Source of the DNA: Sphagnum compactum
Taxonomy: Eukaryota; Bryophyta; Sphagnopsida; Sphagnales
Direction: 5' to 3'
NCBI GenBank assembly: GCA_965153455.1
Contig: OZ234502.1
Location: 13,609,495 to 13,673,494 of the forward strand
Length of the DNA: 64,000 nt
The notes under the pieces are model-generated. The model made no database searches. It had not been told where the DNA came from and saw nothing but the letters and a program-made list of their open reading frames with translations. Positions within the stretch are counted from its first letter, which is position 1; each line of letters opens with the position of its first letter. Below, piece after piece: positions 1 through 10,425 of this stretch. The position numbers were made by a program, and so were the translations under genes.

Positions 1-865
1 GGATTCTCGAGTTTCATGGCATTTCTATTCATTTCTCTTCTCTAAAGATTAGAAGGCGGTCCTCTGGAGGAGCCATCACTAGGTCATTCCAGACAATTGC
101 AGCCAAAGTGGCAGTTTTGTTTAGCCAATCTAGTAGCTCTTTGAACCCTTCTGATGCGCGCGCACACACGCAGAGAAGAGAAGCCCTAGAAAACTTGCGC
201 ATTCATCAGTTCCATCACAAAACTTTTGTATGCACTCTCTGTGTCAATCTCATCTGTGACTTCCACCACAGACAAGTTGCAGAGTTCCCCAGTTGCAACA
301 CAGCAATTGTTGCTCCAAGCAATCTACACCTTGGAAATCAGAAACAAACAGAAACGAACAAAAAAACTACCAGAAACTCCGTTAAAATTGTTACCCTAGT
401 GCACAAGAAGTTGGAACTGAGGGACGAAGACGATCTGGGAGTGGCAGAAGAGGAGTGCATTCCATTGATGCAAGTTCTTCCTGCTTGTTGAAGTCCTGTT
501 GTGCAAGCTGCTGCTGTTGCTCCTCCTGCTGTCATTGCAGTAGCCATTTGTGTGCGGCTGTTTGTCGCAGGTGTTGGCTGTCTCTCTTCTTTCTCTGTGT
601 GTGTGTGATACTATGCGTTTTGCTAAGTATGTGTGATGTATGATGTGCGCTGGTGATGTGCGCTCATGTGGTGCACATTCAAAGCTCATCCCTTTTTCCC
701 AGTCGGATTATCTACAAGCCATCTTTAGCGCGCAGTTGCGGCGAAGAGAGATGCACATCCGCGATGAGGGTTCTCTCTCTCATCCATGACTGTAGTCCTG
801 GTCTTGGGCGTTAGGGATGAGAGCTGCTTGGGTTGCTTACCATCCTTAGGCTCCGTGCTAGAGAG

Positions 866-904
<39 letters not shown>
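1..904 (+). other. Upstream region and probable 5' leader of the mitochondrial L11 gene
   Basis: No convincing coding region is seen. The stretch has mixed composition, with CT/GT-rich and GA-rich patches, and ends in a (GA)n run directly before the L11 start codon. Open frames here lack ATG starts or family resemblance. It probably holds the promoter and the untranslated leader of the L11 gene; where transcription starts cannot be seen. Confidence 0.5.
869..900 (+). repeat. (GA)16 microsatellite in the L11 leader
   Basis: An uninterrupted GA dinucleotide run of 32 bases ends four bases before the L11 ATG. GA-rich leaders are common in plant genes and can bind GAGA-type factors. Because it is so close to the start codon, it would lie in the 5' untranslated region. 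Its length is likely to vary between individuals. Confidence 0.9.
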
Positions 905-905
<1 letters not shown>

Positions 906-1357
906 TGGCAGGCAAGGAGCGGCAAGTGTCGGCGTTGATCAGGCTGGTGGTAAATGCGGGGCAAGCGAAGCCGGCGCCGCCAGTGGGACCAGCGCTAGGA
1001 CAGCATCGGCTCAACCTCATGGCGTTCTGCAAGGACTTCAACGCGCGGACGCAGCATATCAAATCGGACGTGCCCATGTCGGTCATGGTGACGGCCTACA
1101 AGGACAACTCCTTCGATTTCGTGGTGAAATCCCCGTCCGCATCCTACTTCTTGAAGAAAGCGGCGGGCTTGCAGTCCGGGGGTGGGAACGCGGGCCACAA
1201 GGTCGCGGGCACCGTGACTCCCAAGCACATATACGAGATCGCCAAGATCAAGCAGTCGGATCCTGATTGCCAGTACATGTCGCTGGAGGCGATCAGCAAA
1301 TCCATCATGGGGACAGCGCAATCTATGGGCATCCAAGTCAAGCATGAGCTCGTTTGA
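905..1357 (+). CDS. MRPL11: Mitochondrial large-subunit ribosomal protein L11 (uL11m)
   Basis: This encodes 150 residues of uL11, which binds the GTPase-associated region of large-subunit rRNA and supports factor-dependent translation. The N-terminal domain has the family signature: KPAPPVGPALGQHRLNLMAF near residues 22-41, followed by CKDFNAR. The C-terminal rRNA-binding domain shows KSPSASYFLKKAAG and ends with the helix around SLEAISKSIMGTAQSMGI. The plant mitochondrial L11 sequence I remember shares CKDFNART, FLKKAAG-like and YEIAKxKQxDPxCQYM, so I assign it to mitochondria rather than plastids or cytosol. There is no long presequence, as expected for plant mitochondrial L11. The start at 905 is the first ATG after the GA run; the upstream reading frame is only an extension through GA (RERERE) without an ATG. 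The CDS is a single exon ending in TGA. Confidence 0.93.
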
Positions 1358-3060
1358 AGTGCGTGTTTCTCCTCTTCCTCCATGGCAACAAGAAGAAAAT
1401 AGCAGAGTAACCAAGCTCTACTATTCCTGGTTTGTTTTCTCTCAACATCACAGCTTTGCAGAGGAGATTAGGGTTTAGATTCTCTTGCCAGACTCTTCCT
1501 TGAGCTCAGCATTTTTGGTAGAACCTCCAAACAACGCAAACCCTTGATGCACTGAAGCTTTTTGCAAGGATTTGTCCAGTCTATATGAGGGTTTGCAGGA
1601 CTTACGTGAGAGACACAGACAGACACAGAGAGAACCCTTCTCATGTTTTAGGATTCAGAGCTGCAGAGCAACAAAATACAGACTATGAAAGCAGAAGCAA
1701 ATGTTGTGATTTTTGCAACAGCTGAGAAGAGGTTTATTGCAAAGATGATGACACATGAGAGTATGTGAGCAAACCAGAATGATCTTCAGAGTCACAAGTC
1801 TCGCTGTCTTCAGCTTCTTTCTCAGAATCAAATTGAACTTTTTTTTTCCTCTCACCCTCTTCCATGCTACTCCACCTTCCTCCAACACTTCACTTCCATC
1901 ATCAGACTGCACAAACTCAGCTGCACAGCTGCCTTCTGATTGTTGCTCACCTCTTTCTCATCAAAACCTGACACATTGCTTATGGGGCACCTTATGATGA
2001 TTGACTGCTTGTGTTCAAACATCCAGAGATACGTTGTGGACTGCCATACTGCCACCAAGTTTATAGCAAAAATTGTCAGGAAAGGAATCATTTTAAGGGA
2101 TGCCAATCACTTTGATCACACCTATGATGAGAAAGAAGAGAAGTCCTCGGTGGGTGGAGAAATTGTTCAAAGAATTACATCAACAATGAGCTGTTGCCCA
2201 TCACATTGACTTCATACAAAGGGGAAAGCACCTGCTGTTTTAACTTGCAAACACAGTGCTATTCTACAAATACATTCCACTCCCATGCGTACTTGCTTTC
2301 CTTTTGGACACAGACATTCGATCCCATCTTCTGCAGTAAATGAAAGAAAGAGAAGCTCAGCTTTTGAGATGGACTTCTCACGACAGATAAACTGTGTATA
2401 ACCTTTGGATAGGAAGAGCTCCATTTCAAACTGACAAGTTTCCTCAGTGATCCAAAGTTGTTTCTAGAAATATATTTCCTTTCCATTGCCGCCATCAGAT
2501 ACCTGTCACCACTGGCAATTCTTTCAACTCAGGGTGTAACTGGTGCTGTAGAAGCTCCCAACTCATCTCAATTGCCCTTTTTGGGTTGTAGACTTGAGAT
2601 GGAACCTTGCTTATCCATCTCCACATGCTTAGGACCAACCTTCATTTTGCATCTAGCTATAATGCCAATGGAGTGCTTCATTAACAATCTAAGTTACACA
2701 TTGCATTAATCTACACCAGCCCGAATGTAGAAATCCCAAGAGCGTCAAGGTAGTTTGTTACATTACGCTATGTACTATCACTTGGTAACAGTTATTATGA
2801 TTTTCATGATTTGCATCTTATACACTCAACTTATGTGGTGAAAGAATGTGTGGCATTGTGATCTGTTGTGAGCAAACAAGCAATGGAAATCCTGAAACTT
2901 GGTTTATGCTTTTCCTACAAGCAAGTGCTACCACGTATCCAAAATGGCAAGGTTCACACCTGGTCAATGGTAACAAACCCAATTGCAGGCAAATTGTGTA
3001 AGAAAAGAAGCAGACGTTGCATTTGAGAGCATCTGCAACCACGTTAATAAAATATATAGG
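1358..3060. other. Intergenic; L11 3' region and low-complexity unique DNA
   Basis: The first 200-300 bases are probably the L11 3' untranslated region. The rest shows no intact gene. On the minus strand around 2480-2510 a short peptide (RYLMAAMERKY) faintly resembles the C-terminal part of SDR proteins. It might be the last remnant of the SDR pseudogene that lies upstream on that strand, but this is weak. Confidence 0.4.
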
Positions 3061-3244
3061 ACCAAACAAGCAAAAGGGAAATGCCCATAGAGAGGGATCT
3101 AAACCACTGAAACATATCCACTGTTGCTAAGTCTGAATCAGGTTTAGTAGTTACCAAACAAGCAAAAGGGAAATGCCCATAGAGAGGGATCTAAACCACT
3201 GAAACATATCTACTGTTGCTAAGTCTGAATCAGATTTAGTAGTT
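3061..3244. repeat. 92-bp tandem duplication
   Basis: The 92 bases at 3061-3152 are repeated immediately at 3153-3244 with only two differences that I can see (C to T in ATCCACTG, and G to A near the end). The near identity means a recent local duplication. It lies downstream, in minus-strand terms, of the SDR pseudogene exons. Confidence 0.95.
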
Positions 3245-3561
3245 ACGCATACATGTATGCCAATCCATGCCTTTCTCATGTCAAGGGCAACTGCTCTCAA
3301 GACCAACTCATTTTGTCTCTAGTATCTAGGATTCCCAACAACCTCATTACATTCATCCCCACAAGTGTCGACTCAACAACAGTGGGACCATGGGAGTAAA
3401 AACTTATCAACTACAACATGGGAACATAAGTGGCTTCCACACCCTGCAGAAAGAAACAAATGACCAGTTTGACTCTGTTTTCAATGGATCTACTTTGGAA
3501 AGGTGGGTTGTGGGTCAACTATCAAAGATGCCTAGAAAAAATAATTGGCATCCTCCTTCAT

Positions 3562-3780
3562 GCAGCTTGCAAATCAACACTGAATCTTAAAAAAATTGTT
3601 TTTCTATCTCAAGCTCTTACAATGCAATAATGAACTACCCTCTCATTGCTTTTTTTTGGGTTGGTTAGAAGCAGCTTGCAAATCAAGACTGAATCTAACA
3701 AATTTTGTTTTTCTATTTCAAGCTCTTACAATGCAATAATGAACTATCCTCTCACTACTTTTTTTTGGGTTGGTCAGAAG
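3562..3780. repeat. About 110-bp tandem duplication
   Basis: Two adjacent copies (3562-3670 and 3671-3780) both begin GCAGCTTGCAAATCAA and end with a T-run followed by GGGTTGGT(T/C)AGAAG. They differ at several positions, so this duplication is older than the 92-bp one at 3061. The second copy abuts the last recognisable SDR pseudogene exon. Confidence 0.9.
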
Positions 3781-5715
3781 GTTACCAATGTTGAGTTTGG
3801 AGGTGCCAATGATGAGGTATGAACTGGCCCTGGGCATACCACAATGATCTTGATACCTTGGCGGTTAACCTACTTAGCAATATACACCATCTTAGCAAGT
3901 GTCTCTGATTGAAGAGTTCTTGCAAGTTTCAAAAGAGATATGCATTTTTTTGTGACAACTCTTTCATTGATGATTCTAGGGCATTGCTCTAACATTGTTG
4001 CTGGCCTTGAATGGATTCAAAACAATGGCACCACTTTTGATTCTGATCCTACTGGAGAGAGTTGGGAGGAATGAAATGGTGGAAGTAGCCATTGATAGCA
4101 TGCATAGACAGCCTTGCCAAGTGTAGGTATTTTGGTAGCGATACTGATCACATGAAATAAACCAACCCTTTAGATTGTCATGCAAGTAAGTACCTACTTA
4201 GCTTTAAAACCTGATACGCTAATACTCTTAAGATTGTTCATTCGGAAATTTGGCATATCTCAACAGCTAGGTAGAAGAAACTAGGAGCACATGATGAGAT
4301 TTTTACACACCACAAGAAACTTGCCTTTACCTCATTGCAGCATTCCTGGAAATAGCAACTAGGTGGGACGAATTGTTCCCAGAACATTCACCTCAAAATT
4401 GTCCTGCCATATATTGCATAATTGAACCAGCAATGCCCAAAATCTCAAATTCTCAACACCCAATAATCTTTTTGCCTTCACACACTTATATAGATATGAC
4501 CTACATGTGCTCCACACTTGAAATCATGCATAAATTGCAGAGATCTTGGTTAGTGAACATCATCTGGAATTACTTGCAAGTGTAGAAGGATCTTTTCCAG
4601 AAATAAATTTAGAGAATTTGCAAATTCATTCCAATTGATTGCCTTGCTCTAGCAGGACTTGAACTCAATCAAAAAAAAACACACTGCACTCCATAGGAAA
4701 ATCACTTGTATGTGAACAATGGCTACCAACCTTGAGCATGTCATCAGATATCTCAACAGTGGGACAATTCTACATGACCACATTATCCCACCAACAGTAC
4801 AAGCAAGTTAGACAGCAAATCTCATCAGAAATGCTTCAATGGCAGAAAAGACTTGCAATTTCAAACCAACATCTCAGCTGAGAATGAGAAGAAAGGACAT
4901 CTGCCACTGCTTAGGAGAGGAGGTGGAAGTTTATTATTCTTGAATTGATTAGCAAGCTACTCTGTTTGAGAGTTGTATATATGCTGGGTGTGCACAAGGG
5001 GAAAAAGTTGTACTAACAGGGTGCACACAAGCTGCATTGTTCACCACAACATCAACTCCAGCTCCAACAAAAGTTGTTTCAACTTTCATCACAGCTTCTT
5101 TGAGTTTTATAACATCAAAAGCTAAAGCCAGAAGTAACATTACAACACCCTCAGGACAAAGTTTTCCTGCCAAAAACATTTGCCATTCTTGTACAGTAAG
5201 ATCACTAAATCCCAGTCATAAAACTTCCAATTTGTGCCAATTGCACACTCTGATGGCAACATCATTGAATCTCAAATCACATATCGCATATGTCAATCTA
5301 ATTTCTTCAAAGAAATTCTCACACATCAGCCGAGACTATCATAGGTACTTACTACAAATCCATCCTGATGAACATATATAAAAATCCTACTCTTTGTTAC
5401 AAGGACCATGAATTAGGACACTTGACTTGATGGGAACTCAATTTCTAAACAGTCTAGATGCAACCCTGTTTACCCATCAACTCTGATTTCACATGCTCCA
5501 ACTCAAATGACCTCTGTGACATGATAGAATCAGCTTCACTCTTAGATGAGCATACTCCTTTGCATATGCTTTCCCTGCAGGTTGAAAAATCAGTCCAATA
5601 AAGAGTACACCTACTGATATGCACAACACGGACACCATCAAAATTACAATCTGAATTCTAAAGATATCCAATAAGAGTCATGACATAAATATGTACCCAG
5701 TGATCCACACCACCT
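3781..5715 (-). pseudogene. Decayed short-chain dehydrogenase/reductase (SDR7/DHRS7-like) gene
   Basis: Reading the minus strand from 5715 downwards, SDR pieces appear in the correct protein order. VVWITG (start of the TGxxxGxG cofactor motif) lies near 5698-5712. An exon at 5574-5474 reads AYAKEYAHLRVKLIL, then after a frameshift ELEHVKSELMGK. An exon at 5166-5018 reads GKLCPEGVVML and GAGVDVVVNNAACVHP, the NNAG-type motif. A piece at 4403-4312 reads NFEVNVLGTIRPT, a stop, then LLFPGMLQ and another stop. A piece at 4148-4041 reads KIPTLGKAVYAC and PPFHSS, matching the SSAAGK to YxxxK region with the active-site lysine gone. A piece at 3870-3781 reads RQGIKIIVVCPGPVHT after a stop. Plausible splice sites flank the second and third exons, so this was an intron-containing duplicate, not a retrocopy. 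Stops and frameshifts make it a pseudogene. The gaps between exons contain nothing else recognisable. Confidence 0.75.
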
Positions 5716-6267
5716 GCACATGAACCACTGTGCTTCAGCCCAAATTATACAAATTCACTGCTGTTTCCCACACTTTAGACTTCAGCATTCTCACAAGTTC
5801 TTCTTGGCCAGGATGAATTATTGCTGCTGACATCTGCTGATGCACCACTAATGTATGATTTCCCTAGCATTTTGCACTCTTTAGCATTCTCTACATCACT
5901 GGTTCTTCTTGGCAGAGGAAGAATTATTACTGCTGAAATCTGCTGAGGTCTTGTCGATAGTTGTGACTCATGAGAGACTCTTCTTGACCCTTACTGCCGA
6001 CCTTGTTCAGAGAGATGGCAACTTTCTTTCTTTCTTATTATCCATAGCACATGTTTGCCCCGGCTTATCTGAACTCCAGCCCCAATCTCAGGTCTTGGAA
6101 GCAACTAGCTAGATTCCCAAACTTTGAAGGGCAGGTTGATCATAATTCTGAGAAACATCTTGACTGCATGTCACAGGCTTCCAAACCCACAACTACATTC
6201 CAGATGATCATGATATCTCCGGCCCCAGGAAACCAATTTGTACTTCTTCTTGTCAATTGCAATCTAA
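5716..6267. other. Intergenic, upstream of the SDR pseudogene
   Basis: This presumably held the first exon and promoter of the decayed SDR gene on the minus strand. I can see no membrane-anchor exon there now. Two copies of a TTCTTCTTGGC-type phrase occur near 5800 and 5906, but I see no coding potential. Confidence 0.35.
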
Positions 6268-6602
6268 GAGCAGCTCCACTGGTACTCAGAATGTGACCCT
6301 GAAAATAGAAATTGGATGAAGAAAAGTCAAAGCATGCCGTTTGGCTTATATTAGCTATATAGTTTGGCACAGAATGTTTGCACAGTTTGCTGAGGCTGGT
6401 AAAAGGCACAAGAAAGCCTAATATCTGTTGTTAATTGGCTAGATAGTTTGATTGGTCCATGTGGGTTGCTATTAGTAGTCTCCCACCTATTTGCAGTCCA
6501 AGTTTTAGTTTTATGGGTGGGGTTGGAAAAAAGTAAATAACTAAACTTGGATGTGAGACATATTTTTGCAGGATCACATACTGAACACCAGTGGAGATGC
6601 TC
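6268..6602 (-). mobile_element. MITE family 1, copy A (335 bp, PIF/Harbinger-like)
   Basis: The element has terminal inverted repeats: GAGCAGCTCCACTGGTACTC at the left, and the right end read in reverse complement is GAGCATCTCCACTGGTGTTC. It is flanked by a TAA duplication (6265-6267 and 6603-6605). A second complete copy lies at 18420-18799 in the opposite orientation. The two share long internal stretches such as CATCCAAGT(T/A)(T/C)AGTTATTTACTTTT and TTTGACTTTTCTT. A 3-bp TAA/TTA target and GAGCATCTCCA-type ends are typical of plant Tourist/Harbinger-related MITEs. It carries no coding capacity. Confidence 0.88.
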
Positions 6603-7089
6603 TAAGTATTTCAACTTAGGAAAAACAGCAGCTGCGTGACTACCCTCGATCAATGGCTTTGTGTGTGCAAAAGAGAAAGAAGGGAAGACACCTTGTCTTG
6701 AACAGCACACTTTTGGAGTTCAACCCTTACACCAGTGTGGAAGTCTTCTGTGAAATACATATGCCCGTTAAACGTCGTCAACATAACTAAATGTAGTGGC
6801 CACACTTTGTACCTGTGGTATCTCTGGGTACAATGAAAGCACAATTGGATATAATTGGCATTTGTGCTGTATTTTCTTTTCACCTTGAGTAATGTCCTAG
6901 GAAGTAATCACCATGTGCTCTGTTGGGTAGTGGGGGGAAGTGAAACCCATTTGAGCTTCTTGAGGAAAATGAATCTGTCAATTTGAAAGGTATTGGTTCA
7001 AAATGCCACTGTCATCCTGTAAAGCACTGCCTGGATTTTTCCTTTGTATTTTCAGCTCCCTTGCCTGAAGAAACTTGTTTTCAGCAAGC

Positions 7090-7170
7090 GGGATCTTCTG
7101 CGGTGGAAGGTACCAACCACGCTGTACTGGGATCTTCTGACCAGCGGAAGGTACCAGCCAGCCTGTCACT
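7090..7170. repeat. 39-bp imperfect direct repeat
   Basis: GGGATCTTCTG followed by GGAAGGTACCA(A/G)CCA occurs twice with a 39-bp period (starts near 7090 and 7129). It lies just before the large hairpin at 7205 and may belong to the same insertion. No function is apparent. Confidence 0.7.
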
Positions 7171-7204
7171 ATTTTTAAAAAATGAAAAAATCCCAGCTCT
7201 GCTT

Positions 7205-7328
7205 TACATAGGAAAAGGACCTGAGTACAGGCCCTTCAGTGATTTTCGACCTGTTCCCTCAGCCTACCGGCCTCGGGCACAGATCTCAAATCACGGAAGG
7301 GCCTGTACTCAGGCCCTTCTCCTGTACC
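7205..7328. repeat. About 125-bp near-palindromic hairpin
   Basis: The two halves are inverted copies of one another. The left arm has CTGAGTACAGGCCCTTCAGTG from 7221 and the right arm has the complement (AAGGGCCTGTACTCAG, ending about 7312). Pairing extends outwards to TACATAGGAAAAG against CTTCTCCTGTA, and inwards to the CCTCAGCC/GGCCTCGGG centre near 7258-7276. Almost the whole interval could fold into one stem. It could be a fold-back MITE or a hairpin-RNA source. No duplicated target site was clear. Confidence 0.85.
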
Positions 7329-7678
7329 AAAAAACCCCCAAAAAACCAACATAACAAAATGTCGGAATTGGTCTTTAAAAAGCATCATAAGCAATTTTGT
7401 GAAAATGGGACCCATGTGGGGATTTCAATACCTTTTGAGCTCCAAACTGTTGTGTATTGGTGTTGGAGTTCATGGACGAGAGTTCTTGTATGTTGGTGAT
7501 GGAGTTGAGAGGGACAAGAATTGGCGTTTTGTTGTGTTGAAGTTGAGGCAGGAGAATTATCGTTTGTTGTATTGAAAGGAAAAATATTTACAAATTTGCT
7601 GGTGGTAAATTGGAAAGCTTGTGTGTTTCGGTAGGGGGATTTGTGGAATGTCATTCTTATTATTTTTCTGAGTAGCGG

Positions 7679-8176
7679 ATGATCGTGATCATGGCCGGCG
7701 GGGTGTCGTCACTTGCAGCAGGCTTGACGCAACTCATAGCCAAGTATTGGAAGGTGACGCTAGCATTGGACTTGTCGATTTCGGCCGCTTCGTTTACGGG
7801 ATGCTATGTCGCAATCAAGAACAACGTGGATGTGGCGACCAAGTTGCAGAGAGTGGGGTTATTGAGAAACAACGAGGGGTTATTGATCAGCAAAGTAGAG
7901 GACGAGGAGGTGAAGGAAGCTGCTACTGATATCGAAAGGCACGACGAGGTCTTGGCAGTGGAAAGAAGTGAGGTGCAAGCACATGATACAGACGTGAAGG
8001 ATAAGAACCGGATGTCCGCCGTTGTTCACGCTGCGGTTTCAAGCAGTGAGGCTTTGGCTTTGGCTTTCCTTTGCAACAAAGCACTCTGGCCTGTACGACT
8101 TCCGATTGCCGTCGCTCTAACACCTCGCGTGGCCAGGCTCTGGGCCGGCAGAAAAAGAAACAAGCGAAAGCCTTAA
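7679..8176 (+). CDS. DUF1279 / FAM210-like small organellar membrane protein
   Basis: The 165-residue product resembles the plant DUF1279 proteins I remember. Residues about 18-60 read LIAKYWKVTLALDLSISAAS followed by FTGCYVAIKNNVDV, which is the first conserved segment and a membrane span. The C-terminal part has SSSEALALAFLCNKALWPVR then LPIAVALTPRVARLW, the second conserved segment (family form NKALFPVRVPxTxALTPPxARF). A charged, poorly conserved linker (about residues 65-110) separates them, as in plant relatives, and the tail is basic (GRKRNKRKP). Animal FAM210 proteins sit in mitochondria and affect organelle gene expression; the plant role is not settled. The CDS is a single exon. Two starts are possible: ATG at 7679, or ATG at 7691, which has the better context (ATCATGGCC) and gives 161 residues. 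Confidence 0.82.
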   Translation: MIVIMAGGVSSLAAGLTQLIAKYWKVTLALDLSISAASFTGCYVAIKNNVDVATKLQRVGLLRNNEGLLISKVEDEEVKEAATDIERHDEVLAVERSEVQAHDTDVKDKNRMSAVVHAAVSSSEALALAFLCNKALWPVRLPIAVALTPRVARLWAGRKRNKRKP

Positions 8177-8904
8177 TTAGCGTTTCTAGCAAGTAAGCTT
8201 TTTCTCTCATTGCAAAATTTCAAGGAAGCTTGAAGTGGCTGCTGATTTATTATCTTCACTATTTTGCTGTGTCCTACATCACATTGTAACAATTGTAAGC
8301 AATGCATGGTTTTAAGTATAGGGGGCGGGGCTGCTCCCAAGGGTGTAGGCATAAAAATTAGTGGAGGCCCATGTGAGGCCTTCCCCTGCTTCCCTGTAGT
8401 AAAAGCACAAGGAAGTTTTTTATTCAAATGGCTGAAAGTCTGCACGTGATCCATGTACAGGTCCTTGATTTGACAAATGAATTATCCATGCATGGAGGTG
8501 CTTTCAAACACAAAGAAAAATAACCTCAGAGTGCTTTCTGACTCAGATTTAGGGATTGGTGTACCGAGAGTGAAGTTGCTACAACTCATTTCTCTAGGCA
8601 TGAATCAAACAGTAACTCTCATGAGAATTGAAAATTCTGCATACTCACAATTAAGAAAGTTGGAACAAGGTTAAAACCCTTGAGGTCAAAGAAAGACTTT
8701 AAAATAATGACCTCAGAACCAGGAGGAAGCAACAAAACAAGTGGGACAAAACCCAACTGAAGAAACAATAGATGCAAGCAGTATGAACAAAAGGAAGGAG
8801 CAACACAGAAGAAGCAGCCTGAACAAAAGCAAGACACAAAAGTGACAAACTACAGCGAAGAAACAAAAAAGGCAAGCAGTGAACAAAAGTAATATTCTCT
8901 TACT

Positions 8905-9060
8905 TGTCCATGGACCATCACCAGTAACACATATGACAGCAACTTATCTATCACAACTTCCCCCACTGACTTCATCACTTTTCCAGGGACCATCAACAGT
9001 AACATCTATGATAGTGACTTATCCATCACAACTTTCCTTACTGACTTCATCAGCTCTCTA
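8905..9060. repeat. Dispersed repeat family 2, double unit
   Basis: Two neighbouring units each run GGACCATCA(C/A)CAGTAAC..., then TTATC(T/C)ATCACAACTT, then CTGACTTCATCA. Related units lie near 9775-9850, 38690-38810 and 41930-42045, two of them in or beside the splicing-factor gene. No terminal repeats or coding capacity were identified, so the class is unknown. Confidence 0.65.
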
Positions 9061-9774
9061 CATCAGCTCCCTACAGTGGGTATGCGTTAGTGCAACTACT
9101 AACCTATGCACTGAGTTTCTGTCACAAGTCCAGAAGCAACCAAAAGACTCGCCTGTTGATACTGGATAGCAACTAACAAATAAAAACATAGAAGGGAAAA
9201 ACATAGAGAATAGAAGAGGGGAAAAACAAAAAAGTACACACTACAAGAAAAACATAGAATAATAGACAACAGAGAAATAAACAAGTACCTCAACAAGGCA
9301 TTCATAACTTGGTCTATCACTATATGAGAGAGTAAACTGACAATTCAAACTAGCAACTAATCTGACCACTCAGCAAGCAAGTCAGTAGAAGCATCATAAG
9401 GCAATAGAACCTGCTGAAAGTTTCTTCTAGCTGACAGCTGCATACGACAATTATTCAAATTTTTGTGTATCGTATCTGCTCACCAAGGAAATTGCAAACT
9501 TGTTCTGAGTGATGTTCACTGAGTTCAAATCACATCAAAAAGCCAGCAGCTGAGTGCTTGTGCACACTATTTTGGGGAGGCCCCTGTCCAAAGGCCTTAC
9601 CTGGCACAAAGCCCTATCTAAAATCTGAATCAGGAAAAAGTGGGAAATAAGAGGAACATATACCTGTAAGATGGTAAAGAAAAATCCAAAATAACACTTG
9701 TAAGCTAACTGGTGTGTGTAAGTCTAGCCAAATTAGAGCAAACACTATAAGAATGAGTGCATGCATAACCTTGT

Positions 9775-9850
9775 GAGTGACAGACCATCACCTTCATCAT
9801 GAATGGCTATGACTAGTTCGAATTACTCCCCAATGACTTCATTAACTCCC
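9775..9850. repeat. Dispersed repeat family 2, single unit
   Basis: The unit contains GACCATCACCTTCATCATGA, a variable middle, then CAATGACTTCATTAACTCCC and AATGGTGAG. It is nearly the same phrase as the units at 38.7 kb and 41.9 kb. It is non-coding. Confidence 0.65.
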
Positions 9851-10425
9851 AATGGTGAGTATCGATATGAGTAGATCAGTCTGCTCAAAATTTGTGTACT
9901 CGATATGAGTACACAAAATCTGCATCCTGACTTTCTGTTGAATTTCTGAAAGCAGCAGGAAAATTCAGTCATGATGTTGCCTAGCACTCAAGAGACAGCT
10001 AACAAAAAAATCAATATTATCCACATTCAAGCTGCAACAAGCTTGTGATGGACTAAGCCCAAGACTAATCAAAATTTCAGCTTCCAATCAAACTTAATGT
10101 CTTGGCTCCATCATCAGACATCCAAACTTCACAATGGCCTAGCAAGGGAATGTTCAAATAGCCAAGACTTCATCAATCACAGCCCACCAAGCACAACTGG
10201 AGCATGCATGTTACAGTTGAAGAACACAACCACTTCTTTGTGCAAACAATCTGAAGGGAAAGAATGGTCACATTTAGGGCAACAATTGACAACGCTTCCA
10301 TTCCAAAGATATCAAAAACACTACAATCAGCCTGATGTACAGTGATAATTGAAGTCTTGCCAGACACCTTAAGAAAAACTCCAACCGCATACATCCTAAA
10401 TCCACCAATGGGTAAAACAAACTTA

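Larger units (their letters stand above)
8177..10425. other. Intergenic region with dispersed repeat copies
   Basis: No gene is recognised. The region begins with the 3' side of the DUF1279 gene and ends with the 3' untranslated side of the convergent eL19 gene, and includes an A-rich stretch at about 8690-8890. Copies of a dispersed repeat (CCATCACC...GACTTCAT) occur at about 8905-9060 and 9775-9850. Confidence 0.5.

Noticed and set aside
108-491. 127-codon open frame upstream of the L11 gene
   Set aside because: It begins at a GTG, has no family resemblance and overlaps CT/GA-rich leader-like sequence; more likely promoter or 5' untranslated DNA.
9239-9253. CACTACAAGAAAAAC, resembling En/Spm CACTA ends
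   Set aside because: It is a single 13-15 base match in A-rich DNA, with no partner end or target duplication nearby.
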